Assembly (NCBI GenBank): GCA_016218915.1
Contig: JACRCQ010000070.1
Span: 96,675-160,674 of the forward strand
Direction of reading: 5' to 3'
Source of the DNA: Deltaproteobacteria bacterium
GTDB taxonomy: Bacteria; Myxococcota_A; Polyangia; Polyangiales; Polyangiaceae
Length of the DNA: 64,000 nt
Shown here: positions 1-8,086 of the stretch, one piece after another
How the letters are laid out: each line of letters opens with the position of its first letter
Numbering within the stretch: the stretch's first letter is position 1
The notes under the pieces: generated by a model
The model's input: only the letters and a program-made list of their open reading frames with translations
The model's database searches: none
What the model was told of the DNA's origin: nothing
Made by a program: the position numbers and the translations under genes

Positions 1-369
1 GACCCAGGGGGGCGTGGCGATTCCCGCGTGCTCGAGCAGCTTCTTGGTCAGCACCTTGTTGGTCGTCACGTAGATCGCGTCGAGCGGCGAGCCGGTGTAG
101 CGCATCCCCATGTGGTCGAGCAGGGACGGCGCGAGATGGATGAGGCCCCCGTCTCCGCACACGGTCTCGACCATGTTGAACACGATCTCCGGCGAATGCG
201 CCTGGATCTCGCGCAGGGTGCGATCGAGATCGAGCCCGAGCGCGACGGTGTACGGCTCATGGCCGAGCTCGCGGAGCGCGGTGCAGATCATCTCCACTTC
301 CACGAGCACGTCCTGCTCGTCGGGTGGCGCCTCGGGCGGCACGACCTCGTGGAGCACCACGATCTTCAT
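1..369 (-). CDS. ATP-grasp ligase, D-Ala-D-Ala ligase-like (partial, C-terminus beyond window)
   Basis: The reading frame is open from an ATG at 369 to the left edge, so only the first 123 residues are present. They match the N-terminal and early central part of D-alanine-D-alanine ligase-type ATP-grasp enzymes: an initial MKIVVLHE strand, the segment EIVFNMVE followed by GDGGLIHLAP, and TGSPLDAI before a Lys-rich helix and PTP-like turn. The ATG overlaps the stop of the upstream gene (ATGA), so the two are probably co-translated. It is clearly related to the two ATP-grasp units upstream. The catalytic C-terminal lobe lies outside the window, so the substrate cannot be judged. An ATP-dependent carboxylate-amine ligase acting in the cytoplasm is inferred from the family. 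Confidence 0.85.
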   Translation of the reverse strand, partial: MKIVVLHEVVPPEAPPDEQDVLVEVEMICTALRELGHEPYTVALGLDLDRTLREIQAHSPEIVFNMVETVCGDGGLIHLAPSLLDHMGMRYTGSPLDAIYVTTNKVLTKKLLEHAGIATPPWV

Positions 370-1355
370 CAGCGATCCTTCTTCGGGATGCGTGCGAATG
401 CAGAGTCGAGGATCTCGGAAATCAAGGCGTCGTAGGGCATGCCGATGGCCGTGCACAGGATCGGAAGATCCGAGTGCAGCGGGTGCATCCCGGCGACCGG
501 GTTGACCTCGATCACGGCAAGCTTGCCCTGTGCATCGGCGCGCAGATCGATGCGCGAGGCATCGCGGCAGCCGAGCCCTCGGTGCGCGCGCAGCGCCAGC
601 TCTGCTGCCTGCTTCGCCATGGGGTCGTCCACCAGCACGTACTGCACGAGGTCTTCGCACTTCTCCTTGTTCACGTAGGAGTAGGCGTGCGCCTCGGCGT
701 TGTCCTTGAGCACGACCTCGAGGGTGCCGAGCGATCGAGCCGCGTGCCCGGTGCCAAGGATCCCGACCGTGAATTCACGTCCCGGCAGGTAGGTCTCCAC
801 GAGCACTGGCTGCTCGAACCGCTCGAGAAGCTCGCGGCAGGTGCGGTCGAGGGCTTCGCGCGACGTGATCCTGGAAGTCGCGCTCACTCCCTTGCCAGTG
901 CCTTCTGCCACGGGCTTGGCGAACAGAGGCAAGGGCAGATCGATCGCAGCGATGTCGTCAGCAGACTGCACGACCGCGAAGTCGGGCGTGGGGATCCCCT
1001 GGTCGCGCATCACGTGCTTGGCCATCCCCTTGTGCAGGGTGAGCGCGAGCACGAGGGCGTCGGAGAAGGTGTACGGGATGTTGTAGGCCTCGAGCAGGGC
1101 AGGCACCTGGGCCTCGCGTGCGAAGCCGTGCATGCCCTCTGTGAAGTTGAAGACCAGATCCCAGCGCTCGCCCGAAGCGAGCTTGCCGACCAGGCTTCGC
1201 AGGTGCCCGATGCGGGCCGTCTCGTGGCCGAGGCGACGAATCGACGCTTCGATGGCGTCGATGGTGTCAGGCCGATCGAACTCGGCGGTCTGCTCTTCGG
1301 TGAAGCCGAGTGCGAGGTATTCCTGGCGCAGGTCGTAGGCGATGCCGATTTTCAT
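369..1355 (-). CDS. ATP-grasp ligase, D-Ala-D-Ala ligase-like
   Basis: A protein of 328 residues, a normal length for a Ddl-type ATP-grasp ligase. It has the N-terminal MKIGIAYDLR strand, LVFNFTEGMHG (the Ddl-like substrate-domain signature), LFAKPVAEGTGKG (nucleotide-binding strand and glycine loop), VLVETYLPGREFTVG (ATP clamp) and IEVNPVAGMHP (metal-binding Asn/Glu region). Family chemistry is activation of a carboxylate as an acyl phosphate followed by attack of an amine. The start was placed at the ATG at 1355 because homology begins there; a longer frame would run into the gene upstream, which ends only 2 bases away. Its stop overlaps the next ATG. It sits between an aminomutase-ligase fusion and a third ligase, suggesting peptide or amide bond formation on an unusual amino acid. 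The true substrate is unknown. Confidence 0.88.
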   Translation of the reverse strand: MKIGIAYDLRQEYLALGFTEEQTAEFDRPDTIDAIEASIRRLGHETARIGHLRSLVGKLASGERWDLVFNFTEGMHGFAREAQVPALLEAYNIPYTFSDALVLALTLHKGMAKHVMRDQGIPTPDFAVVQSADDIAAIDLPLPLFAKPVAEGTGKGVSATSRITSREALDRTCRELLERFEQPVLVETYLPGREFTVGILGTGHAARSLGTLEVVLKDNAEAHAYSYVNKEKCEDLVQYVLVDDPMAKQAAELALRAHRGLGCRDASRIDLRADAQGKLAVIEVNPVAGMHPLHSDLPILCTAIGMPYDALISEILDSAFARIPKKDR

Positions 1356-1357
1356 GG

Positions 1358-3712
1358 CTACGCCAACGCATGCACCTTCTTGCGCCGCGATGCCATGCGC
1401 GTGACCGCACATTCGACGATCCGGCCCACAAGATCGCGGTAGCTGATGCCTGAAGCCTCGGAGGCCATCACCAGATCACTGTAGCTCGGCGTGAGCCCTG
1501 GCAGGGCGTTGACCTCGATGACCCATGGAACGCCCTGCTGGTCGAGGCGCAGGTCCACGCGCGCCAGATCCCTGCAGCCGAGCGTGCGGGAAGCCTGCGC
1601 TGCCACCACGCGGCAAGCGCGCAGCAGCTTCTCGTCCAGACGCGCCGGGCACTGGTACTCCAGCCGCCCGTCCCAATTCTGCTTGAGATCGAAGCCGTAG
1701 ATGTGTGGCTCGCTGTCGTGCAGGAACACCACCTCCATGGGCTCGAGCGGAACGAGCCTGCCCATGCGCGACAGCAGGCCGACCGTGATCTCGCGCCCTT
1801 CGATGTACCCCTCGACGATCAAGGGGATGTGACGGCCGTAGCGCCCGCGAAGCCGCGCCACGATCTCGCTGAGCTCTCGATCGCAGTGGGCCACCGAGTC
1901 GCTCCCGATGCCCTTGGAGCTGCACTCGGCGTTGGGCTTGACGATCGCGGGGAACGAGAAGCCTGGGGGAACCTTCATGGGCGAGCCGTTGACCAGGAAG
2001 AACGACGGCGTGGGTACGCCGGCTTCGCGGAGCAGCCTCTTGGTCACGGACTTGTCGAGGCACGCTGCGAGCGTGAGGGGGTCGGAGCCTGTGTACTCGA
2101 CCCCGAGCATCTCGCAGACCGCAGGCACATGGGCCTCGCGCGATCGGCCATGGAACCCCTCGGCCACGTTGAACACGATGTCCACGCGGGCTTCTGCCAG
2201 GCGCGAGGGGAACGAAGTGTCGGCCTCGAGGCGCACCACGTTGTGGCCGAAGTCCTTGATGGCCGTCTCGATCGCATCGATCGTTCGAGGGGACTCGAAG
2301 TGCGCTTCGCGATCGTCGACCAGCGACTCGGTGTGCTTGACGTTGAACGCGAGGCCCACGGTGAGCGGGCGGTTGATGGAAACAGCGGCGGTGCGAGAGA
2401 CGTTGGTGCGGCGCCGGGTCTCCTGGGCCTCTGGGCGCGGGCCGAGCAGGTCGAGCGCGCCGGAGAGCAGGGCAGAGACGCCGTCGTGGACGTTGCCGCC
2501 GCCGTCCTGACGAACCACGCCAGGGACCGGATCCGGATAGGCGACCATTTGGCCGGCGAAGTTGCGGAGCACGGTTCGTCCGGGACCGAACGACACGACG
2601 TAGTTGGGGCAGACCGGGATCTTGCCTCCGCCATGGGGCGCATCGACCACGTAGGTCGGAATCGCGAGCCCGCTCAGACGTCCGCGCAGCGCTTCCATGA
2701 TCTCGATGCCGCGCGACAGGGGCGTGCGCAGGTGCTCCACGCCTTCGGTCAGATCGCACTGGAAGAGGTAGTAGGGGCGAACGCGCGCGCGCAGCAGCTT
2801 GCGGAACAGCTCGGCGAGGATCTCGGGACGGTCGTTGACGCCAGCGAGCAGCACGGTCTGGTTGCCGAGGGGGATGCCGCCGTCCGCGAGCCTGGCGCAC
2901 GCCTCCATGGCCTCGGGCGTGAGCTCGCGCGGGTGATTGAAGTGCGTGTTGAGGAACAGGGGCTGGAAGCGCGCAAGGGTGCGCACCAGGGCCGGCGTGA
3001 TGCGCTGCGGGAGCACCGCAGGCATGCGCGTACCCACGCGCAGGATCTCGATCGAGGGCACTGCGCGGAGCGCGGAGAGGATCTGGGCGAGCTGCGCGTC
3101 GCTCAGGGTGAGCGGGTCGCCGCCTGAGACGATCACGTCGCGCACCTCGGGGTGGGCACGCAGGTAGCCCACGACCGCTTCGAGGTTGCGAGGGGAGATC
3201 TTGCCGCCTTCGCGTCCCGCGAGGCGCTTGCGGGTGCAGAAGCGGCAGTACATCGCGCAGGTGGAAGTGGCGAGGACGAGCGCGCGATCGCCGTAGCGAT
3301 GCACGAGGCGCTCGACCGGCATGTCGCTCTCTTCTTCCAGGGGATCGCGCGACAGCGACGGGCACGGCGACAGCTCGCGGAAGTCGGGCAAGGACATGCG
3401 AGCGATCGGATCGTCGGGATCGTCGGGGTTGATCAGCGACAGGTAGTAGGGCGGAACGCGCACTGGGTATCGCTCGGAGACTTCGTCGAAGCACTCGAGG
3501 CGTTCATCGTTCGGCTCGAGCACATCCTCGAGGGAGCGTCGCGACGTGTGAGCTTCTTGGAGCTGGAGCTGCCAGGCGGGGAGAGTTGGGAAGTTGAGGA
3601 GGGCAGAGGATTTTTCGTCACAACAAGAGGGAGGCTCCGCGTCTTCCGCAGGAGGTTCCAGCGGAGGCTCTGCGTCTTCAGACCCACTTGAGGCGGCGTT
3701 CGATCGGTCCAT
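1358..3712 (-). CDS. lysine 2,3-aminomutase (KamA-type radical SAM) fused to D-Ala-D-Ala ligase-like ATP-grasp domain
   Basis: A two-domain protein of 784 residues. Residues about 80-400 form a KamA-type radical SAM aminomutase with the CxxxCxxC iron-sulfur motif at 152-159 (CAMYCRFC), the PLP lysine in PHGGGK (K364) and the two aspartates that hold lysine in the clostridial enzyme (D320 in CDLTEG, D357 in VVDAP). Their spacing to K364 matches the clostridial protein; glutamate 2,3-aminomutases replace them with Lys and Asn, so lysine is the likely substrate. Residues about 447-784 form a complete ATP-grasp ligase (VFNVAEGFHG, IVEGYIEGREITVG, VIEVNALPG). Family chemistry gives L-lysine to beta-lysine plus ATP-dependent ligation. 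The ATG at 3712 is chosen because GAGGA lies just upstream; an in-frame ATG at 3760 lacks a well-spaced site. The N-terminal 45 residues are Pro/Glu-rich. Confidence 0.9.
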   Translation of the reverse strand: MDRSNAASSGSEDAEPPLEPPAEDAEPPSCCDEKSSALLNFPTLPAWQLQLQEAHTSRRSLEDVLEPNDERLECFDEVSERYPVRVPPYYLSLINPDDPDDPIARMSLPDFRELSPCPSLSRDPLEEESDMPVERLVHRYGDRALVLATSTCAMYCRFCTRKRLAGREGGKISPRNLEAVVGYLRAHPEVRDVIVSGGDPLTLSDAQLAQILSALRAVPSIEILRVGTRMPAVLPQRITPALVRTLARFQPLFLNTHFNHPRELTPEAMEACARLADGGIPLGNQTVLLAGVNDRPEILAELFRKLLRARVRPYYLFQCDLTEGVEHLRTPLSRGIEIMEALRGRLSGLAIPTYVVDAPHGGGKIPVCPNYVVSFGPGRTVLRNFAGQMVAYPDPVPGVVRQDGGGNVHDGVSALLSGALDLLGPRPEAQETRRRTNVSRTAAVSINRPLTVGLAFNVKHTESLVDDREAHFESPRTIDAIETAIKDFGHNVVRLEADTSFPSRLAEARVDIVFNVAEGFHGRSREAHVPAVCEMLGVEYTGSDPLTLAACLDKSVTKRLLREAGVPTPSFFLVNGSPMKVPPGFSFPAIVKPNAECSSKGIGSDSVAHCDRELSEIVARLRGRYGRHIPLIVEGYIEGREITVGLLSRMGRLVPLEPMEVVFLHDSEPHIYGFDLKQNWDGRLEYQCPARLDEKLLRACRVVAAQASRTLGCRDLARVDLRLDQQGVPWVIEVNALPGLTPSYSDLVMASEASGISYRDLVGRIVECAVTRMASRRKKVHALA

Positions 3713-3925
3713 GATTTCCTCGGAACAGAATGCGCTGCTGAGCATCCGGGCGCTGTGCATCCTTTCAGCTGCCCGTGTACCGGGGCGATTATGAACGCAC
3801 GATATGGGCCGTCAAGCCAGAAACCGCAGAGAATCTCGGTAGGTGCGACAGGGTGGTTGCAGGGCCGGGGCAAGGAGCACGGTTGGGCTGGACGGACGGA
3901 CAGCGGTATTTGAGGGAAAAATGGC

Positions 3926-4086
3926 GGAGAACTAGGAGCGGAGAAGAAGGAACAGGAACGCGAATGGGAATGGAGACGGAGGGCGGGAGCGCGGAGCAGA
4001 AACGGGAGGCGGGAGCGCGGAGCAGGAGCGGGAACGCTGGACGTTCCGTGTTCTGCATCCGCATTCCTGTTCCCAGTTCCTAGTTG
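3926..4086. repeat. AACTAGGAAC-family repeat pair (imperfect inverted repeat)
   Basis: The 336 bases between the stop of the response regulator and the longest start of the aminomutase gene hold no convincing gene. A left arm starting GAGAACTAGGAGCGG and a right arm ending CCCAGTTCCTAGTTG face each other. Between them is an imperfect direct repeat of a G-rich segment (GGCGGGAGCGCGGAGCAG). The right arm ends about 10 bases from the stop codon of the response regulator gene. Confidence 0.75.
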
Positions 4087-4096
4087 CCTCCCCCTC

Positions 4097-4780
4097 TCAA
4101 ACCAGCTTGTATCCAAATCCGTACACAGTGAGGATGTGCTCGGGCTTGTCCGGCGATCGCTCGATCTTCTTGCGCAGCTTGACGATGAAGTTGTCCACCG
4201 TGCGGTTGGTGGGGCTCGCTTCCAGACCCCACACGCGGCTCAGGATGTCGTCGCGCGCCACGGGCTGCCCCTTGCGCTCGTTGAGCAGACGAAGCAACTC
4301 CACCTCGTAGTAGGACAGGCGGATCTCCTGGCCTTCGCGCTCGATCGTCTGCGCAGTGCAGTTCACGCGCGCGATGCCGATCTCGAAGCCCTCCGGTGCG
4401 CCGGGGGTGCGCGAGGCCCTGCGCACGATCGCGCGGATGCGCGCCGTGAGCTCGGCCACGCTGAACGGCTTGGTCACGTAGTCGTCGGCACCAGCATCCA
4501 GGCCTCGGATCTTGTCTGACTCCTGGCTGCGGGCGGTGAGCATGATGATCGGAAGGAACGGGTCGAATCTGCGCAGCTCCTCGCAGACCTGGTAGCCGTT
4601 GATGTCAGGCAGCATCAGGTCGAGCAGGACCACGTCCGGTCGATCCGACTTGGCCATGAGCACCCCTTCCTTGCCGGTGCCAGTGGCGGCCACGTCGTAG
4701 CCTTCGAACTCCAGGGCATCCTTGAGCCCCATCACGATGTGGGGTTCGTCTTCGATGATGAGGATCGATTTCTTGCTCAC
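4097..4780 (-). CDS. OmpR/PhoB-family response regulator
   Basis: A 227-residue two-domain regulator. The receiver domain (residues 1-120) has the acidic pocket E10/D11, phospho-acceptor D54 (VLLDLMLPD), T82 and K104 (VTKPF). The C-terminal winged helix (about 130-227) carries LSYYEVELLRLL, the recognition-helix region TNRTVDNFIVKLRKKIE and the closing YGFGYKL hairpin typical of OmpR/PhoB proteins. It should bind DNA as a phosphorylation-dependent dimer. No histidine kinase is adjacent, so its partner is unknown. A strong GC hairpin lies nine bases upstream of the ATG. Confidence 0.92.
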   Translation of the reverse strand: MSKKSILIIEDEPHIVMGLKDALEFEGYDVAATGTGKEGVLMAKSDRPDVVLLDLMLPDINGYQVCEELRRFDPFLPIIMLTARSQESDKIRGLDAGADDYVTKPFSVAELTARIRAIVRRASRTPGAPEGFEIGIARVNCTAQTIEREGQEIRLSYYEVELLRLLNERKGQPVARDDILSRVWGLEASPTNRTVDNFIVKLRKKIERSPDKPEHILTVYGFGYKLV

Positions 4781-4788
4781 GGCTCACA

Positions 4789-4809
4789 AAGCGCGCGAGG
4801 CGCGCGCTT
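4789..4809. terminator. 9-bp perfect GC stem-loop
   Basis: AAGCGCGCG and CGCGCGCTT form a perfect 9-bp stem around an AGG loop. It sits between the VWA lipoprotein gene (stop at 4849) and the response regulator ATG (4780), both on the minus strand. No T-run follows it, so it may be a weak terminator or an RNA structure in the leader of the regulator gene rather than a classic intrinsic terminator. Confidence 0.45.
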
Positions 4810-4848
4810 GCGGCACGCGCCCCGACTTGGTGGCAGTCCTGTCTGCGG

Positions 4849-7308
4849 CTAGAAGGTCGCGCCCTTGCACTGGAGGAAGGTGAGAGAACCGGCTGCGGGG
4901 TTGCCAGCGCCCACGAACCGGATCATGCGCTTCTGGCCCTCAGGGCAAGTCAGAACGAGCTGCCCATTCGCTCCCGGGTGCTGGTCCGGGGCCACGTAGC
5001 ACCATCCGTCGACCTGGGCACCGTTCACGATGACCGGATCATCGGTGGACTCGATGCATGCGGTGAGCGGGGCGCCGGTTTGCGCCTGCGGGATCTCGCA
5101 CACGCACTTCAGCGCGTTCTCGACGAAGTTGCTGTCCTCGGCAAGCGCTGAGACGGCATCCGGGTTGGCGGGCTGCCGGCCGGCCGTCTTGCAGTCCGGG
5201 CACGTGGTGGTGCCCTCGGGATACTTGGTCGCCTCGAGCACGATGCACTCCACAGCTCCGTCCGCCGCAGGATCAAGCTTCTGGCCCCAGCAGGTTCCTG
5301 CAAGAACCGCCTTGAGACGGTCGATGATCGTCTTGATCGCTGGGCGGTAGCCGAAGTCCTGGGCTGAAGGGTTGTCGGTGTTGGCCGGGCAGATGGAGGC
5401 AGCAATCGCCTGGCTCGCTTGGAGTCCGTGGAGCACGGCGAGGTAGCGGCGGCCAGGATAGCCCTTGGCGCGATACTGCGTCTTGCCGTAGGAGCCGGTG
5501 TCGGTCTGGCAGAGCGGGTTGTTCAGGCCATCAGCCTCTGCGCAGTCGCACGACGAGGTGTTGGCCGAGCAGTCCTTGGGCGTTTGAAGCTTGAAGATGC
5601 AGGCGTACTGAAGGTCATTGCGCCCCTTGATGTCCCACTCGTGTCCGTTGATCCGGTTCGCGGTCGGGTTCCCGGCATTCATGTCCGCCAAGGACTCGCC
5701 TGTGGCTGGGTTGGTCCCGGACCGAGGCTCGACCGACTCGATCATCAGAGGATCTTTGGGATCGCCGGCTGGGCTGAAGTCGATCCCCATGGGGTCGGCG
5801 CTCTTCGAATCCAGCACCCCTCCAAGGATTTGATCCCAGACAGTTACATTCCCTTCGATTCCTGGCGGGATGCTCTTCTTGGTCTTGTTGTTGGTGTTCG
5901 CGTTGTAGCTTTCGAACTGCGACTTCGTCCAAGAGAGCTCCTCGACCGGTCGATAGCCCTTCGTCAAATCGTTGGGGTCGTTGGCAATGTCCTGCCACGG
6001 CACGCCTGCGACGGTGGCAAGGAAGACGAGCCCGGGGTCACGGAGCACCACTTCGCACGTGGACATGTCGACCGTTCCGTCGCCGTTGTCCTTGTACTTG
6101 GCGCAGAAGAGCGGGTTGTAGTCCTTGTCCGGCGCAAAGCCCGGGTTGACCGGGAACGCGACATCCGTCGCAGAGAACTGCTTCTTGCTGAAGCCGTTGA
6201 CGTAGCGGCGGATCGGATAGGTGAAGTCGATGCCGAAGCGCTGCTTCTGGTGGAAGCAGCGCAGGTTGAGGCTGTCCTCGATGTCGCTGTAGTACAGGCC
6301 CTTGGAGCATTCGGGGTCTGTGCTGAAGTCGCCCTGCGCGCAGGACATGCACTGCGGGGAGTTCGGCTCAGCCTGGCACTGCGAGGTCGCACGCGGCAGG
6401 TGCCACGGGTTCTGGCCGCTGTAGGCCTGGACCGCGATGTAGTTCTGCCAGCCGTCCACGATCGAGCAGTCGTTCTCGTCGGTGAGCATGACGACCGCGA
6501 GCAGCGAGTCAGGGCGGAGGAAGGCTGCTCGCTGGGTCAAGACCACAGTGTCGACGCCTTCAGGACCACGGCACTGACCACCGGGGTCGGGCTGGTTGGT
6601 GTCGCAGCTGAACGGGACCATCTTCTGGTACGGAGCCGGGTCCACGAGGAAGCGATAGGCAGCTTCGAGTCCGGCCTCGAAGCCGCAGCCGTCCTGGCCC
6701 GTTCCGCGCACGATGTTGGTGAACTTGTCCTTGAGGGTCTGGACGTTGCTGTCGCCTGGTGGGTTGTACTTGGCCTTGGGGTCCCAAGCGAGGAAGCCTT
6801 GGTTGTTCCAGGTCGACTCTTTCTTGTTCGGGTCAGCAGGGTCTGCCCGCTCGACGAGATGGGACATGTCCGCCATGCGCGGGTTGAACTGGGCCGTCGG
6901 TACATCGGAGCAGGAGTCTGCGCCGTGGCCGCCAATGGAGGAGGAGATGACGCCGATGTGGATGTCGTTGACCGGGTCGAACTCGCGCTTGAAGCCGGTA
7001 GCGCACTTACCCTGGGCATCTGCAGGGTTGCCGTCGGTGCACAGCGGGTTGACGAGGCGCTCGACGAGGTCAGGGACAGCGACAGCGAGGATGTCCTGCT
7101 TGTCAGCCATGGAGGCTGAGTTGTCGATCATGAACAGAAGGTCGATCTTGTCGATCTTCGAGGCGCGATACAGCTGGGTGGACAGCTTGGTCGTGCTGGG
7201 CTGCTGAGGAGCCACAGGCCGGTCGAGGCAACCTGGTGCGGCTGCAAGCAACGCCAGGGTGCTTGAGGCAAGGAGAGCGGAAGCTGTTCTATGGGCGAGA
7301 CGTTTCAT
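4849..7308 (-). CDS. VWA-domain lipoprotein
   Basis: An exported protein of 819 residues. The N-terminus is a lipoprotein-type signal ending at C27 (LLAAAPGC), followed by a von Willebrand A domain whose metal site motif DxSxS is D62-N-S64-A-S66 (FMIDNSASM). The rest is Cys-rich, with many short Cys-containing loops suggesting disulfides outside the cytoplasm. The ATG at 7308 is preceded by AAGGAG at good spacing and gives a proper signal peptide; the longer frame upstream does not. Proteins of this build are common in myxobacteria, but their role is not established; metal-dependent adhesion or scaffolding is inferred. A TTGACA promoter lies 60 bases upstream and an XRE regulator gene lies directly before it. 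Confidence 0.85.
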   Translation of the reverse strand: MKRLAHRTASALLASSTLALLAAAPGCLDRPVAPQQPSTTKLSTQLYRASKIDKIDLLFMIDNSASMADKQDILAVAVPDLVERLVNPLCTDGNPADAQGKCATGFKREFDPVNDIHIGVISSSIGGHGADSCSDVPTAQFNPRMADMSHLVERADPADPNKKESTWNNQGFLAWDPKAKYNPPGDSNVQTLKDKFTNIVRGTGQDGCGFEAGLEAAYRFLVDPAPYQKMVPFSCDTNQPDPGGQCRGPEGVDTVVLTQRAAFLRPDSLLAVVMLTDENDCSIVDGWQNYIAVQAYSGQNPWHLPRATSQCQAEPNSPQCMSCAQGDFSTDPECSKGLYYSDIEDSLNLRCFHQKQRFGIDFTYPIRRYVNGFSKKQFSATDVAFPVNPGFAPDKDYNPLFCAKYKDNGDGTVDMSTCEVVLRDPGLVFLATVAGVPWQDIANDPNDLTKGYRPVEELSWTKSQFESYNANTNNKTKKSIPPGIEGNVTVWDQILGGVLDSKSADPMGIDFSPAGDPKDPLMIESVEPRSGTNPATGESLADMNAGNPTANRINGHEWDIKGRNDLQYACIFKLQTPKDCSANTSSCDCAEADGLNNPLCQTDTGSYGKTQYRAKGYPGRRYLAVLHGLQASQAIAASICPANTDNPSAQDFGYRPAIKTIIDRLKAVLAGTCWGQKLDPAADGAVECIVLEATKYPEGTTTCPDCKTAGRQPANPDAVSALAEDSNFVENALKCVCEIPQAQTGAPLTACIESTDDPVIVNGAQVDGWCYVAPDQHPGANGQLVLTCPEGQKRMIRFVGAGNPAAGSLTFLQCKGATF

Positions 7309-7346
7309 CGCAGAAGCTCCTTGGTACGGGACCGGATCGGTGGGCA

Positions 7347-7376
7347 ACCTTACGTGTGGGGGACCGGCCATGTCAA
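7347..7376 (-). promoter_or_regulatory. sigma-70-type promoter for the VWA lipoprotein gene
   Basis: Read on the minus strand, a perfect TTGACA (7376-7371) is separated by 18 bases from TAAGGT (7352-7347). The ATG follows about 40 bases downstream. The -10 match is partial, so this is a moderate-confidence prediction. Confidence 0.5.
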
Positions 7377-7439
7377 TGCGAAGGCAAGACCGATGCCGGG
7401 AGCAGGTAGGGAAATTGGGCTAGGAATGCGGGAGAGGGT

Positions 7440-7465
7440 GCCAACATCGTTGGCATGATGCCAAC
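7440..7465. promoter_or_regulatory. overlapping palindromes, three GCCAAC half-sites (candidate operator)
   Basis: GCCAAC-ATC-GTTGGC (7440-7454) overlaps GTTGGCAT-G-ATGCCAAC (7449-7465), giving three alternating 6-base half-sites in 26 bases. It lies about 65 bases upstream of the predicted -35 of the VWA gene and just after the XRE regulator gene. A binding site for that regulator is a reasonable guess, not shown. Confidence 0.5.
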
Positions 7466-7477
7466 CTAGTACCCGCA

Positions 7478-7556
7478 GAGAACTAGGAACTTGAAACAGG
7501 AACTTCGAATGAAGAACACGGAATGTTTCCTGTTCGCGTTGCTTGCGATGACGGGG
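7478..7556. repeat. AACTAGGAAC-family repeat, diverged
   Basis: The left arm begins GAGAACTAGGAACTTG. A weaker facing arm (GGAATGTTTCCTGTTCGCG, followed by TTGC) ends near 7556. It is a diverged copy of the element seen best at 10188-10692. The 293-base gap between the VWA and XRE genes otherwise holds only the promoter and operator-like palindromes. Confidence 0.6.
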
Positions 7557-7601
7557 GCCGACGGCATGGCGGCCAGACCGTGGCGGCGAAGATCACCGAA
7601 G

Positions 7602-7937
7602 TCACCGTCCCCGCTTGCGGCTCGCTGGGCCGATCGACTCGATCGCGTCGGCCACGCGTCGCAACGCCGCGATGTCCGCACGCTGCAGCCGCGACAGCGC
7701 CTCGGCCGCGTCGTCTTCGTTTCGCTTTCCCGACCGCCCGCACAGCGCGTCGAGCGACACCCCGAGCGCACGCGCGATCCTCCAGGCTGCCTCGACAGAC
7801 GGAACCATCTCGCCGCGCTCCAGTCGCGGAATGTAGTTGGCTCCCACCCCTGCGCTCAGTGCAAGTTCAGCTTGCGTGATCCCGCGCTCAATGCGTGCGC
7901 GGCGCATTCGTCTCCCTAGCTGCTGCGCAAAGTCCAT
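7602..7937 (-). CDS. XRE-family transcriptional regulator
   Basis: A 111-residue protein with an N-terminal helix-turn-helix of the Cro/C1 type: RMRRARIERGITQAELA, then the turn GVGANYIPRLERGEMVPSV and a third helix. The remaining 40 residues are a charged helical tail that could mediate dimerisation. An AGGTGG ribosome site lies upstream of the ATG. It is co-directional with the VWA lipoprotein gene and separated from it by palindromic DNA, so local control of that gene is plausible. It is not paired with a recognisable toxin or phage gene. Confidence 0.85.
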   Translation of the reverse strand: MDFAQQLGRRMRRARIERGITQAELALSAGVGANYIPRLERGEMVPSVEAAWRIARALGVSLDALCGRSGKRNEDDAAEALSRLQRADIAALRRVADAIESIGPASRKRGR

Positions 7938-8086
7938 CGGTCCACCTCGCTGTCAGAGGGCTGCAGGCTCCTGGCTGCAGGCTCCAGGGAAGACCGGTCG
8001 CTCCAAATCTCAGCGACTTGGATACCTTGATCTGGCTGAAGCCCGTAGCCCGAAGCTTGAAGCCTCACTTCCGCAACACCTCTAGA

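Noticed and set aside
324..3691. Long plus-strand open frames opposite the ATP-grasp and aminomutase genes
   Set aside because: They are antisense to genes with full motif sets, have no recognisable domains and show Arg/Ala/Gly bias expected from high-GC antisense frames.
1358..3712. EF-P lysine modification enzyme (EpmB-type) for the KamA domain
   Set aside because: EpmB is a stand-alone protein acting with EpmA; here the domain is fused to an ATP-grasp ligase and neither epmA nor efp is in the window, so a metabolic role fits better.
5419..7119. 566-codon plus-strand frame opposite the VWA lipoprotein gene
   Set aside because: The minus-strand product has signal peptide, VWA metal motif and Cys pattern; the plus-strand frame has none and lacks a ribosome site.
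7602..7937. Antitoxin of a toxin-antitoxin pair
   Set aside because: The neighbouring gene is a large lipoprotein rather than a small toxin, and the protein has a longer tail than typical antitoxins.
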